A DNA stretch of 64,000 bases, from assembly GCA_018398585.1 (NCBI GenBank), contig JAGTTD010000032.1:1-64000 (forward strand), written 5' to 3'. Shown here piece by piece: positions 45,901 through 60,900 of the stretch. The notes below the pieces were generated by a model. The model had not been told where the DNA came from and ran no database searches. It saw nothing but the letters and a program-made list of their open reading frames with translations. Numbering within the stretch: the stretch's first letter is position 1; each line of letters begins with the position of its first letter. A program made the translations under genes and the position numbers. This DNA comes from Simmondsia chinensis (taxonomy: Eukaryota > Streptophyta > Magnoliopsida > Caryophyllales > Simmondsiaceae).

Positions 45901-48900
45901 ATGGGGTTCAATCAGCTTTTATGAGTGTTTTCCATGTAATTATTGGTGTATGATGGGATATATTGGTGTAAAATGAACTTATATTGGTGTGTGTGTGATA
46001 AATAGTTGTGTATGATGAGTCATGCATTTTGTATGTTATGTTATAAATGTGTAAAATGAACTTACATAGGTGTGTTTCTAGTAATTAGTGTTGTATGACT
46101 TATCATACACAATGTATGATGAGTTGTTTAGGTGCAAAATAAAGCTTTGCGTACATATTTATGGTTTCGCTGGTATAATGGGGCTCAATCCGCTTTTATG
46201 AGTATTTTTCATGTAATTATTGGTGTATGATGGGATATATTGGTGTTAAATGAAGTTATATTGGTGTTTTTGAAATAAACAGCTATGTATGATGAGTCAT
46301 ACATTGTGTATGTTAAGTTATAAATGTGTAAAATTGACTTACATAGGTGTGTTTCAAGTAATTAGTGTTGTATGACTTATCATACACAATGCATGATGAG
46401 CTGTTTGGGTGTAAAATCAAGCTTTGCATGCATATTTATGGTTTTTCTGGTATAATGGGGTTCAATAAGCTTTTGTGAGTGTTTTTCTTATAATTATAGG
46501 TGTATGATGGGATATATTGGTGTAAAATAAAATTATATTGGTATAAAATAAAGTTATATTGGTGTGTGTGAAATAAATAGTTGTGTATGATGAGTCATAC
46601 ATTGTGTATGTTAAGTAATAAATGTGTAAAATGGACTTACATAGGTGTGTTTCAAGTAATTAGTGCTGTATGACTTATCATACACATCGTATGATGAGTT
46701 GTTTGGATTTAAAATCAAGCTTTGCATACATATTTATGGTTTTGCTGGTATAATGGGGTTCAATCAGCTTTTATGAGTGTTTTTCATGCAATTATTGGTG
46801 TATGATGGGATATATTGGTGTAAAATGAAGTTGTATTGGTGTGTGTGAAATAAATAGTTGTGTATGATGAGTCACACATTGTGCATGTTAAGTTACAAAT
46901 GTGTAAAATGAACTTACATAGGTGTGTTTCATGTAATTAGTGTTATATGACTTATCATGCACAATGTATGATGAGTTGTTTGGGTGTAAAATCATGCTTT
47001 GCATACATATTTATGGTTTTGCGGGTATAATGGGGTTCAATCAGTTCTTATGAGTGTTTTTCAAGTAATTATTGGTGTATGATGGGATATATTGGTGTAA
47101 AATGAAGTTATATTGGTGTGTGTGAAATAAATAGTTGTGTATGATGTGTCATCCATTGTGTATGTTAAGTTATTAATGTGTAAAATGGACTTGCATAGGG
47201 GTGTTTCAAGTAATTAGTGCTGTATGACTTATCATACACAATGTATGATGAGTTGTTTGGGTGTAAAATCAGGCTTTGCATACATATTTATGGTTCTGCT
47301 GGTATAATGTGGGTTCAATCAGCTTTTATGAGTGTTTTTCAAGTAATTATTGGTGTATGATGGGATATATTGGTGTAAAATGAAATTATATTTTGGTGTG
47401 TGTGAAATAAATAGTTCTGTATGATGAGTCATACATTGTGTATGTTAAGTTATAAAAGGGTAAAATGGACTTACATAGGTGTGTTTCAAGTAATTAGTGC
47501 TGTATGACTTATCATGTATAATGTATGATGAGTTGTTTATGTGTAAAATCAAGCTTTGCTTACATAGTTATGGTTGTGCTGGTATAATGGGGTTCAATCA
47601 GCTTTTATGAGTGTTTTTCATGTAATTATTGGTGTATGATGGGATATATTTGTGTAAAATGAAGTTATATTGGTGTGTGTGAAATAAATAGTTGTGTATA
47701 ATGAGTCATACATTGTGTATGTTAAGTTATAAATGTGTAAAGTGGACTTGCATAGGTGTGTTTCATGTAATTAGTGCTGTATGACTTATCATACACAATA
47801 TATGAAGGGTTGTTTGGCTGTAAAATCAAGCTTTGCATACATATTTATAGTTTTGCTGGTATAATAGGGTTCAATTAGATTTTTTGAGTGTTTTTCATGT
47901 AATTATTGTTGTGTGTTGGGATATATTGGTGTAAAATGAAGTTATATTGGTGTGTGTGAAATAAATAGGTGTGTATGATGAGTCATACATGGTGTATGTT
48001 AAGTTATAAATGTGTAAAATGGACTTACATAGGTGTGTTTCAAGTAATTAGTACTGTATGACTTATCATACACAATGTATGATGAGTTGTTTGGGTGTAA
48101 AATCAAGCTTTGCATACATATTTATGGTATTGCAGGTATAATGGTGTTCAATCAGCTTTTATTAGTGTTTTTCATGTAATTATTGGTGTATGATGGAATA
48201 TATTGGTGTAAAATGAAGTTATATTGGGGTGTGTGAAATAAATAGTTGTGTATGATGAGTCATACATTGTGTATGTTAAGTTATAAATGTGTAAAATGGA
48301 CTTACATTGGTGTGTTTCAAGAAATTAGTGCTGTATGACTTATCATACACAATGTATGATGAGTTGTTTGGGTGTGAAATCAAGCTTTGTGTACATATCT
48401 ATGGTTTTGCTGGTATAATGGGGGTTCAATCAGCTTTTATGAGTGTTTTCCATGTAATTATTGGTGTATGATGGGATATATTGGGGTAAAATGAAGTTAT
48501 ATTGGTATGTGTGAAATAAATAGTTGTGTATGGTCAGTCATACATTGTGCATGTTAAGTTATAAATATGTAAAATCAACTTACATAGGTGTGTTTCAAGT
48601 AATTAGTGTTGTATGACTCATCATACGCAATGTATGATGAGTTGTTTGGGTGTAAAATCAAGTTTTGCAAAGATATTTATGGTTTTGCTGGTATAATGGG
48701 GTTCAATCAGCTTTTATGAGTGTTTTTCATGTAATTATTGGTGTGTGTTGGGATATATTGGTGTAAAATAAAGTTATATTGGTGTGTGTGAAATAAATAG
48801 TTCTGTATAATGAGTCATACATTGTGTATGTTAAGTTATAAATGTGTAAAATGGACTTACATAGGTGTGTTTCAAGTAATTAGTACTGTATGACTTATCA

Positions 48901-51900
48901 TACGCAATGTATGATGAGTTGTTTGGGTGTAAAATCAAGTTTTGCAAAGATATTTATGGTTTTGCAGGTATAATGGGGTTCAATCAGCTTTTATGAGTGT
49001 TTTTCAGGTAATTATTGGTGTGTGTTGGGATATATTGGTGTAAAATGAAGTTATATTGGTGTGTGTGAAATAAATAGTTGTATATGATGAGTCATACATT
49101 GTGTATGTTAAGATATAAATGTGTAAAATGGACTTACATAGGTGTGTTTCAAGTAATTAGTAATGTATGACTTATCATACACAATGTATGATGAGTTGTT
49201 TGGGTGTAAAATCAAGCTTTGCATACATATTTATAGTTTTGCAGCTATAATGGGGTTCAATTAGCTTTTATGAGTGTTTTTCATGCAACTATTGGTATTT
49301 CATGGGATATATTGGTGCAAAATGAAGTTAAATTGGTGTGTGTGAAATAAATAGTTGTGTATGATGAGTCATACAATGTGTATATTAAGTTACAAATGTT
49401 TAAAATGGACTTACATTGGTTTGTTTCAAGCAATTAGGCTGTATGACTTATCATACACAATGTATGATGAGTTATTTGGGTGTAAAATGAAGCTTTGTAT
49501 ACATATCTATGGTTTTGCTGGAATAATGGGGGTTCAATCAGCTTTTATGAGTGTTTTCCATGTAATTATTGGTGTATGCTGGGATATATTGGTGTAAAAT
49601 GAAGTTATATTGGTGTGTGTGAAATAAATAGTTGTGTATGATCAGTCATACATTGTGCATGTTAAGTTATAAATATGTAAAATCAACTTACATAGGTGTG
49701 TTTCAAGTAATTAGTGTTGTATGACTCATCATACGCAATGTATGATGAGTTGTTTGGGTGTAAAATCAAGTTTTGCAAAGATATTTATGGTTTTGCTGGT
49801 ATAATGGGGTTCAATCAGCTTTTATGAGTGTTTTTCATGTAATTATTGGTGTGTGTTGGGATATATTGGTGTAAAATAAAGTTATATTGGTGTGTGTGAA
49901 ATAAATAGTTCTGTATAATGAGTCATACATTGTGTATGTTAAGTTATAAATGTGTAAAATGGACTTACATAGGTGTGTTTCAAGTAATTAGTACTGTATC
50001 ACTTATCATACACAACGTATGATGAGTTGTTTGGGTGTAAAATCAAGCTTTGCATACATATTTATGGTTTTGCTGGTATAATAGGGTTCAATCAGCTTTT
50101 ATGAGTGTTGGTCATGCAATTATTGGTGTATGATGGGATATATTTGTGTAAAATGAAGTTGTATTGGTGTGTGTGAAATAAATAGTTGTGTATGATGAGT
50201 CACACATTGTGTATGTTGGGTTATAAATGTGTAAAATGAACTTAAATAGGTATGTTTCATGTAATTAGTGTTGTATGACTTATCATGCACAATGTATGAT
50301 GAGTTGTTTGGGTGTGAAATCATGCTTAGCATACATATTAATGGTTTTGCGGGTATGATGGGGTTCAATCAGCTTTTATGAGTGTTTTTCAAGTAATTAT
50401 TGGTGTATGATGGGATATATTGGTGTAAAATGTGTGTGAAATAAATAGTTGTGTATGATGTGTCATCCATTGTGTATGTTAAGTTATTAATGTGTAAAAT
50501 GGACTTGCATTGGTGTGTGTCAAGTAATTAGTGCTGTATGACTTATCATACACAATGTATGATGAGTTGTTTGGGTGTAAAATCAAGCTTTGCATTCATA
50601 TTTATGGTTCTGCTGGTATAATGTGGGTTCATTCAGCTTTTATGAGTGTTTTTCAAGTAATTATTGGTGTATGATGGGATATATTGGTGTAAAATGAAGT
50701 TATATTTTGGTGTGTGTGAAATAAATAGTTCTGTATGATGAGTCATACATTGTGTATGTTAAGTTATAAATGGGTAAAATGGACTTACATAGGTGTGTTT
50801 CTAGTAATTAGTGTTGAATGACTTATCATGCATAATGTATGATGAGTTGTTTTGGTGTAAAATCAAGCTTTGCATACATATTTATGGTTGTGCTGGTATA
50901 ATGGGGTTCAATCAACTTTTATGAGTGTTTTTCATGTAATTATTGGTGTATGATGGGATATATTTGTGTAAAATGAAGTTATATTGGTGTGTGTGAAATA
51001 AATAGCTGTGTATGATGAGTCATACATTGTGTATGTTAAGTTATAAATGTGTAAAGTGGACTTGCATAGGTGTGTTTCATGTAATTAGTGCTGTATGACT
51101 TATCATACACAATGTATGAAGAGTTGTTTGGGTGTAAAATCAAGCTTTGCATACATATTTATGGTTTTGCTGGTATAATAGGGTTCAATCAGCTTTTTTG
51201 AGTGTTTTTCATGTAATTATTGGTGTGCGCTGGGATATATTGGTGTAAAATGAAGTTATATTGGTGTGTGTGAAATAAATAGTTGTGTATGATGAGTCAT
51301 ACATGCTGTATGTTAAGTTATAAATGTGTAAACTGGACTTACATAGGTGCGTTTCATGTAATTAGTGCTGTATGACTTATCATACACAATGTATGATGAG
51401 TTGTTTGGGTGTAAAATCAGGCTTTGCATTCATATTTATGGTTCTGCTGGTATAATGCGGGTTCAATCAGCTTTTATGAGTGTTTTTCAAGTAATTATTG
51501 GAGTATGATAGGATATATTGGTGTAAAATGAAGTTATATTTTTGTGTGTGTGAAATAAATAGTTCTGTATGATGAGTCATGCATTGTGTATGTTAAGTTA
51601 TAAATGGATAAAATGGACTTACATAGGTGTGTTTCTAGTAATTAGTGTTGTATGACTTATCATGCATAATGTATGATGAGTTGTTTAGGTGTAAAATCAA
51701 GCTTTCATGCATATTTATGGTTGTGCTGGTATAATGGGGTTCAATCAACTTTTATGAGTGTTTTTCTTGTAATTATTGGTGTATGATGGGATATATTGGT
51801 GTAAAATGAAGTTATATTGGTGTGTGTGAAATAAATAGTTGTGTATGATCAGTCATACATTGTGCATGTTAAGTTATAAATATGTAAAATGAACTTACAT

Positions 51901-54900
51901 AGGTGTGTATCAAGTAATTAGTGCCGTATGACTTATCATACGCAATGTATGATGAGTTGTTTGGGTGTAAAATCAAGTTTTGCAAAGATATTTATAGTTT
52001 TGCAGGTATAATGGGGTTCAATCAGCTTTTATGAGTGTTTTTCAGGTTATTATTGGTGTGTGTTGGGATATATTGGTGTAAAATGAAGTTATATTGGTGT
52101 GTGTGAAATAAATGGTTGTATATGATGAGTCATACATTGTGTATGTTAAGATATAAATGTGCAAAATGGACTTACATAGGTGTGTTTCAAGTAATTAGCA
52201 ATGTATGACTTATCATACACAATGTTTGATGAGTTGTATGGGTGTAAAATCAAGCTTTGCATGCATATTTATAGTTTTGCTGCTATAATGGGGTTCAATT
52301 AGCTTTCATGAGTGTTCTTCATGCAACTATTGGCATATGATGGGATATATTGGTGTAAAATGAAGTTAAAATTGTGTGTGTGAAATAAATAGTTGTGTAT
52401 GATGAGTCATATATTGTGTATGTTAAGCTACAAATGTTTAAAATGGACTTACATTGGTGTGTTTCAAGCAATTAGTGCTGCATGACTTATCATACACAAT
52501 GTTTGATGAGTTGTTTGGGTGTAAAATGAAGCTTTGTATACATATCTATGGTTTTGCTAGTATAATGGGGGTTCAATCAGCTTTTATGAGTGTTTTCCAT
52601 GTAATTATTGGGGTATGGGGATATATTGGTGTAAAATGAAGTTATATTGGTGTGTGTGAAATAAATAGTTGTGTATGGTCAGTCATACATTGTGCATGTT
52701 AAGTTATAAATATGTAAAATCAACTAATATAGGTGTGTTTCAAGTAATTAGTGTTGTATGACTTATCATACGCAATGTATGATGTGTTGTTTGGGTGTAA
52801 AATCAAGTGTTGCAAAGTTATTTATGGTTTTCCTGGTATAATGTGGTTCAATCAGCTTTTATTAGTGTTTTTCATGTAATTATTGGTGTGTGTTGGGATA
52901 TATTGGTGTAAAATGAAGTTATATTGGTGTGTGTGAAATAAATAGTTGTGTATAATGAGTCATACATTGTGTATGTTAAGTTACAAATGTGTAAAATGGA
53001 CTTACATAGGTGTGTTTCAAGTAATTAGTGCTGTATGACTCATCATGCACAACGTATGATGAGTTGTTTGGGTGTAAAATCAAGCTTTGCATACATATTT
53101 ATGGTTTTGCTGGTATAATGGGGTTCAATCAGCTTTTGTGAGTGTTTTTCATGCAATTATTGGTGTATGATGGGATATATTTGAGTAAAATGAAGTTGTA
53201 TTGGTGTGTGTGAAATAAATAGTTGTGTATGATGAGTCACACATTGTGTATGTTAAGTTATAAATGTGTAAAATGAACTTAAATTGGTATGTTTCATGTA
53301 ATTAGTGTTGTATGACTTATCATGCACAATGTATGATGAGTTGTTTGGGTGTGAAATCATGCTTTGCATACATATTTATGGTTTTGCGGCTATAACGGGG
53401 TTCAATCAGCTTTTATGAGTGTTTTTCAAGTAATTATTGGTGTATGATGGGATATATTGGTGTAAAATTTAGTTATATTGGTGTGTGTGAAATAAATAGT
53501 TGTGTATGATGAGTCATCCATTGTGTATGTTAAGTTATAAATGTGTAAAATGGACTTGCATAGGTGTGTTTCAAGTAATTAGTAATGTATGACTTATCAT
53601 ACACAATGTATGATGAGTTGTTTGAGTGTAAAATCAAGCTTTGCATTCATATTTATGGTTCTGCTGGTATATTGTGGGTTCAATCAGCTTTTATTAGTGT
53701 TTTTCAAGTAATTATTGGTGTAAGATGGAATATATTGGTGTAAAATGAAGTTATATTGGGGTGTGTGAAATAAATAGTTGTGTATGATGAGTCATACATT
53801 GTGTATGTTAAGTTATAAATGTGTAAAATGGACTTACATTGGTGTGTTTCAAGCAATTAGTGATGTATGACTTATCAAACACAGTGTATGATGTGTTGTT
53901 TGGGTGTAAAATCAAGCTTTGTATACATATCTATGGTTTTGCTGGTATAATGGGGGTTCAATAAGCTTTTATGAGTGTTTTCCATGTAATTATTGGTGTA
54001 TGATGGGATATATTGGTGTAAAATGAAGTTATATTGGTGTGTGTGAAATAAATAGTTGTGTATGATCAGTCATACATTGTGCATGTTAAGTTATATATAT
54101 GTAAAATGAACTTACATAGCCGTGTTTCAAGTAACTAGTGTTGTATGACTTATCATACGCAATGTATGATGAGTTGTTTGGGTGTAAAATCAAGTTTTGC
54201 AAAGATATTTATGGTTTTGCAGGTATAATGGGGCTCAATCAGCTTTTATGAGTGTTTTTCAGGTAATTATTGGTGTGTGTTGGGATATATTGGTGTAAAA
54301 TGAAGTTACATTGGTGTGTGAAATAAATAGTTGTATATGATGAGTCATACATTGTGTATGTTAAGTTATAAATGTGTAAAATGGACTTACGTTGGTGTGT
54401 TTCGAGTAATTAGTGTCGTATGACTTATCATACACAATGTATGATGAGTTGTTTGGGTGTAAAATAAATCTTTGCATACATATTTATGGTTTTGCTGGTA
54501 TAATGGGGTTCAATCAGGTTTTATAAGTGTTTTTCATGTAATTATTGGTGTATGATGGGATATATTAATGTAAAATGAAGTAATATTGGCGTGTGTGAAG
54601 TTAATAGTTGTGTATGATGAGTCATACATTGTGTATGTTAAGTTATAAATGTGTAAAATGGACTTACACAAGTGTGTTTTGAGTAATTAGTGCTGTATGA
54701 CTTGTCACACACAATGTATGATGAGTTGTTTGGGTGTAAAATCAAGTTTTGCAAAGATATTTATGGTTTTGTTGGTATAATGGGGTTCAATCTGCTTTTA
54801 TTAGTGTTTTTCATGTAATTTTTGGGGTATGATGGGATATATTGGTGTAAAATGAACTTATATTGGTGTGTGTGAAATAAATAGTGGTGTATGATGAGTA

Positions 54901-57900
54901 ATTCATTGTGTATGTTAAGTAATAAATGTGTAAAATGGACCTACATGGGTGTCTTTCAAGTAATTAGTACAGTATGACTTATCATACACAATGCATGATG
55001 AGTTGTTTGGGTGTAAAATCAAGCTTTGCATACATATTTATGGTTTTGCTGGAATAATGGGGTTCAATCAGCTTTTAAGAGTGTTTTTCATGTAATTGTT
55101 GGTGTATGATGGGATATATTGGTGTATAATAAAGTTATATCGGTGTGTGTGAAATAAATAGTTGTGTATGGCGAGTCATACATGGTGTAAGTTAAGTTAT
55201 AAATGTGTAAAATGGACTTACATAGGTGTGTTTCAAGTAATTTGTGATGTATGACTTATCATACACAATGTATGATGTGCTGTTTGGGTGTAAAATCAAG
55301 CTTTGCATACATATTTATGGTTTTGCTAGTATAATGGGGCTCCATCAGCTTTTACGAGTGTTTTTCAAGTAATAATCGGTGTATGATGGGATATATTGGT
55401 GTAAAATCAACTTATATTTGTGTGTGTAAAATAAATAGTCGTGTATGATGAGTTATACATTGTTTATGTTAAGTTATAAATGTGTAAAATGGACATACAT
55501 AGGTGTGTTTCATGTAATTAGTGCTGTATGACTTATCATACACAATATATGATGAGTTGTTTGGGTGTAAAATCAAGCTTTGCATACATATTTACGGTTT
55601 TACTGGTATAACGGCGTTCAATCAGCTTTTAATCGTGTTTTTCATGTAATTATTGGTGTATGATGGGATATTTGGTGTAAAATGAATTTATATTGGTGTG
55701 TGTGAAATAAATAGCTGTGTATGATGAGTCATACATTGTGTATGTTAAGTTTTAAATGCGTAAAATGAACTCACATAGGTGTGTTTCAAGTAATTAGTGC
55801 TGTATGACTTGTCATACACAATGTACGATGATTTGTTTGGGTGTAAAATCAAGCTTTGCATACATATTTATGGTTTTGCTGGTATAATGTGCGTTCAATC
55901 AGCCTTTATGAACGTTTTTCATGTAATAATTGGTGTATGATGGAACATATTGGTGTAAAATGAAGTTATATTGGTGTGTGTGAAATAAATAGTTGTGTGT
56001 GATGAGTCATACGTTGTGTATTTTAAGTTATAAATGTGTAAAATGGACTTACATAGGTGTGTTTCAAGTAATTAGTGCAGTATGACTTATCATACACAAT
56101 GTATGATGAGTTGTTTGGGTGTAAAATCAAGCTTTGCATACATATTTTTGGTTTTGCATGTATAATGGGTTTCAATCAGCTTTTATGAGTGTTTTCCATG
56201 TAATTATTGGTGCATGATGGGATATATTGGTGTAAAATGAACTTATATTGGTGTGTGTGCGGTAAATAGTTGTGTATGATGAGTCATGCATTGTGTATGT
56301 TAAGTTATAAATGTGTAAAATGAACTTAAATAGGTGTGTTTCTAGTAATTAGTGTTGTATGACTTATCATAAACAATGTATGATGAGTTGTTTGAGTGTA
56401 AAATCAAGCTTTGCATACATATTTATGGTTTTGATGGTATAATGGGGTTCAATCAGCTTTTATGAGTATTTTTCATGCAATTATTGGTGTATGATGGGAT
56501 ATATTAGTGTAAAATGAAGTTATATTGGCTTGTGTGAAGTTAATAGTTGTGTATGATGAGTCATACATTGTGTATGTTAAGTTATAAATGTGTAAAATGG
56601 AATTTCCTAGGTGAGTTTCAAGTAATTAGTGCTGTATGACTTATCATACACAACGTATGATGAGTTGTTTGGGTGTAAAATCAAGCTTTGGATACATATT
56701 TATGGTTTTGATGGTATAATGGGGTTCAATCAGCTTTTATGGGTATTTTTCATGCAATTATTGGTGTATGATGGGATATATTAGTGTGAAATGAAGTTAT
56801 ATTGGCGTGTGTGAAGTTAATAGTTGTGTATGATGAGTCATACATTGTGTATGTTAAGTTATAAATGTGTAAAATGGACTTACATAGGTGTGTTTCAAGT
56901 AATTAGTGTTGTATGACTTATCATACACAACGTATGTTGAGTTGTTTGGGTGTAAAATCAAGCTTTGCATACATATTTATAGTTTTGCTGGTATAATGGG
57001 GTTCAATCAGCTTTTATGAGTGTTTTTCATGCAATTATTGGTGTATGATGGGATATATTGTTGTAAAATGAAGTTGTATTGGTGTGTGTGAAATAAATAG
57101 TTATGTATGATGAGTCATACATTGTGTATGTTAAGTTATAAATGTGTAAAATGAACTTACATAGGTGTGTTTCATGTAATTAGTGTTGTATGACTTATCA
57201 TACACAATGTCTGATGAGTTGTTTGGGTGTAAAATCATGCTTTGCATACATATTTATGGTTTTGCGGGTATAATGGGGTTCAATCAGCTTTTATGAGTGT
57301 TTTTCAAGTAATTATTGGTGTATGATGGGATATATCGGTGTAAAATGAAGTTATATTGGTGTGTGTGAAATAAATAGTTGTGTATGATGAGTCATCCATT
57401 GTGTATGTTAAGTTATAAATGTGTAAAATGGACTTACATTGGTGTGTTTCAAGCAATTAGTGCTGTGTGACTTATCATACCCAACGTATGATGAGTTGTT
57501 TGGGTGTAAAATCAAGCTTTGTATACATATCTATGGTTTTGCTGGTATAATGGGGGTTCAATCAGCTTTTATGAGTGTTTTCCATGTAATTATTGGTGTA
57601 TGATGGGATATATTGGTGTAAAATGAAGTTATATTGGTGTGTGTGAAATAAATAGTTGTGTATGATCAGTCATGCGTTGTGCATGTTAAGTTATAAATAT
57701 GTAACATGAACTTACATTGGTGTGTTTTGAGTAATTAGTGCTGTATAACTTATCATGCACAATGTATGAAGAGTTGTTTGGGTGTAAAATCAAGCTTTGC
57801 ATACATATTTATGGTTTTGCTGGTATAATAGGGTTCAATCAGCTTTTTCAGTGTTTTTCAAGTAATTGTTGGTGTATGATGGTATATATTGGTCTAAAAT

Positions 57901-60900
57901 GAAGTTATATTGGTGTGTGTGAAATAAATAGTTGTGTATGATGAGTCATACATGGTGTATGTTAAGTTATAAATGTGTAAAATGGACTTACATAGGTGTG
58001 TTTCAAGTAATTAGTGCTGTATGACTTATCATACACAATGTATGATGAGTTGTTTGGGTGTAAAATCAAGCTTTGCATTCATATTTATGGTTCTGCTGGT
58101 ATAATGTGGGTTCAATATGCTTTTATGAGTGTTTTTCAAGTAATTATTGGTGTTTGATGGGATATATTGGTGTAAAATGAAGTTATATTGGTGCGTGTGA
58201 AATAAATAGTTCTGTATGATGAGTCATACATTGTGTATGTTAAGTTATAAATGGGTAAAATGGACTTACATAGGTGTGTTTCAAGTAATTAGTGTTGTAC
58301 GACTTATCATGCATAATGTATGATGAGTTGTTTAGGTGTAAAATCAAGCTTTGCATACATATTTATGGTTGTGCTGGTATAATGGGGTTCAATTAGCTTT
58401 TATGAGTGTTTTTCATGCAACTTTTGGTGTATGGTGGGATATATTGCTGTAAAATGAAGTTATATTAGTGTGTGTGAAATAAATAGTTGTGTATGATGAG
58501 TCATACATTGTGTATGTTAAGTTATAAATGTGTAAAGTGGACTTACATAGGTGTGTTTCAAGTAATTAGTGCTGTATGACTTATCATGCACAATGTATGA
58601 TGAGCTTTTTGGGGGTAAAATCAATCTTTGCGTACATATTTATGGTTTTGCTGGCATAATGGGGTTCAATCAGCTTTTATAAGTGTTTTTCATGTAATTA
58701 TTGGTGTATGATGGGACATATTGGTGTAAAATGAAGTTATATTGGTGTGTGTGAAATAAATAGTTGTGTATGATGAGTCATACATTGTGTATGTTAAGTT
58801 ACAAATGTGTAAAATGAACTTACATTGGTGTGTTTCATGTAATTAGTGTTGAATGACTTATCATACACAATGTATGATGAGTTGTTTGGGTGTAAAATCA
58901 AGTTTTGCAAAGATATTTATGGTTTTGCTGGTATAATGGGGTTCAATCCGCTTTTATGAGTGTTTTTCAGGTAATTATTGGTGTATGATGGGATATATTG
59001 GTGTAAAATGATCTTATATTGGTGTGTGCGAAATAAACAGTGGTGTACGATGAGTAATACATTGTGTATGTTAAGTTATAAATGTGTAAAATGGACTTAC
59101 ATAGGTGTGTTTCAAGTAATTAGTACTGTATGACTTATCATACACAATGTATGATGAGTTGTTTGGGTGTAAAATCAAGCTTTGCATACATATTTATGGT
59201 TTTGCTGGTATAATGGGGTTCAATCAGCTTTTATGAGTGTTTTTCATGTAATTGTTGGTGTATGATGGGATATATTGGCGTAAAATGGACTTATATTGGT
59301 GTGTGTGTGATAAATAGTTGTGTATGATGAGTCATGCATTGTGTATGTTAAGTTATAAATGTGTAAAATGGACTTACATAGGTGTGTTTCAAGTAATTAG
59401 TGCTGTATGACTTACCATACACAATGTATGATGAGTTGTTTGGGTGTAAAATCAAGCTTTGCATACATATTTATGGTTTTGCTGGTGTAATGGGATTCAA
59501 TCAGCTTTTATGAGTGTTTTTCATGTAATTGTTGGTGTATGATGGGATATATTGGTGTATAAAGAAGTTATATCGGTGCGTGCGAAATAAATAGTTGTGT
59601 ACGGCGAGTCATACAAGTTGTAAGTTAAGTTATAAATGTGTAAAATGGACTTACATCGGTGTGTTTCAAGTAATTTGTGTTGTATGACTTATCATGCACA
59701 ATGTATGATGGGTTGTTTGGGTGTAAAATCAAGATTTGCATACATATTTATTGTTTTGCTAGTATAATGGGGCTCAATCAGCTTTTATGAGTGTTTTTCA
59801 AGTAATTATTGATGTATGATGGGATATATTGGTGTAAAATTAACTTATATTGGTGTGTGTAAAATAAATAGTTGTGTATGATGAGTCATACATTGTTTAT
59901 ATTAAGTTATAAATGTGTAAAATGGACTTGCATTGGTGTGTTTCATGTAATTAGTGCTGTATGACTTATCATACACAATGTATGATGAGTTGTTTGGGTG
60001 TAAAATCAAGCTTTGCATACATATTTACGGTTTTGCTGGTATAACGGTGTTCAATCAGCTTTTATTAGTGTCTTTCATGTAATTATTGGTGTATGATGGG
60101 TTATATTGGAGTAAAATGAATTCATATTGGTGTGTGTGAAATAAATAGCTGTGTATGATGAGTCATACGTTGTGTATGTTAAGTTATAAATGTGTAAAAT
60201 GAACTTACATAGGTGTGTTTCAAGTAATTATTGCTGTATGACTTGTCATACACAATGTATGATGATTTGTTTGGGTGTAAAATCAAGCTTTGCATACATA
60301 TTTATGGTTTTGCTGGTATAATGTGGGTTCAATCAGCCTTTATGAATGTTTTTCAAGTAATTATTTGTGTATGATGGGACATATTGGCGTAAAATGAAGT
60401 TATATTGGCGTGTGTGAAATAAATAGTTGTGTATGATGAGTCATACGTTGTGTATTTTAAGTTATAAATGTGTAAAATGGACTTACATAGGTGTGTTTCA
60501 AGTAATTAGTGCTGTATGACTTATCATACACAATGTATGATGAGTTGTTTAGGTGTAAAATCAAGCTTTGCATACATATTTATGGTCTTGCTAGTGTAAT
60601 GGGGTTCAATCAGCTTTTATGAGTGTTTTTTATGTAATTATAGGTATATGATGGGATACATTGGTGTAAAATGAAGTTATATTGGTGTGTGTGAAATAAA
60701 TAGTTGTGTATGATGAGTCATACATGGTGTATGTTAAGTTATAAATGCGTAAAATGAACTTACATAGGTGTGTTTCTAGTAATTAGTGTTGTATGACTTA
60801 TCATACACAATGTATGATGAGTTGTTTGGGTGTAAAATCAAGCTTTGCATTCATATTTATGGTTCTACGGGTATAATGTGGGTTCAATCTGCTCTTATGA

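Noticed and set aside
44719..52639. 60-82 codon ORFs in the 277-bp array
   Set aside because: Chance frames in a satellite; not maintained from monomer to monomer.
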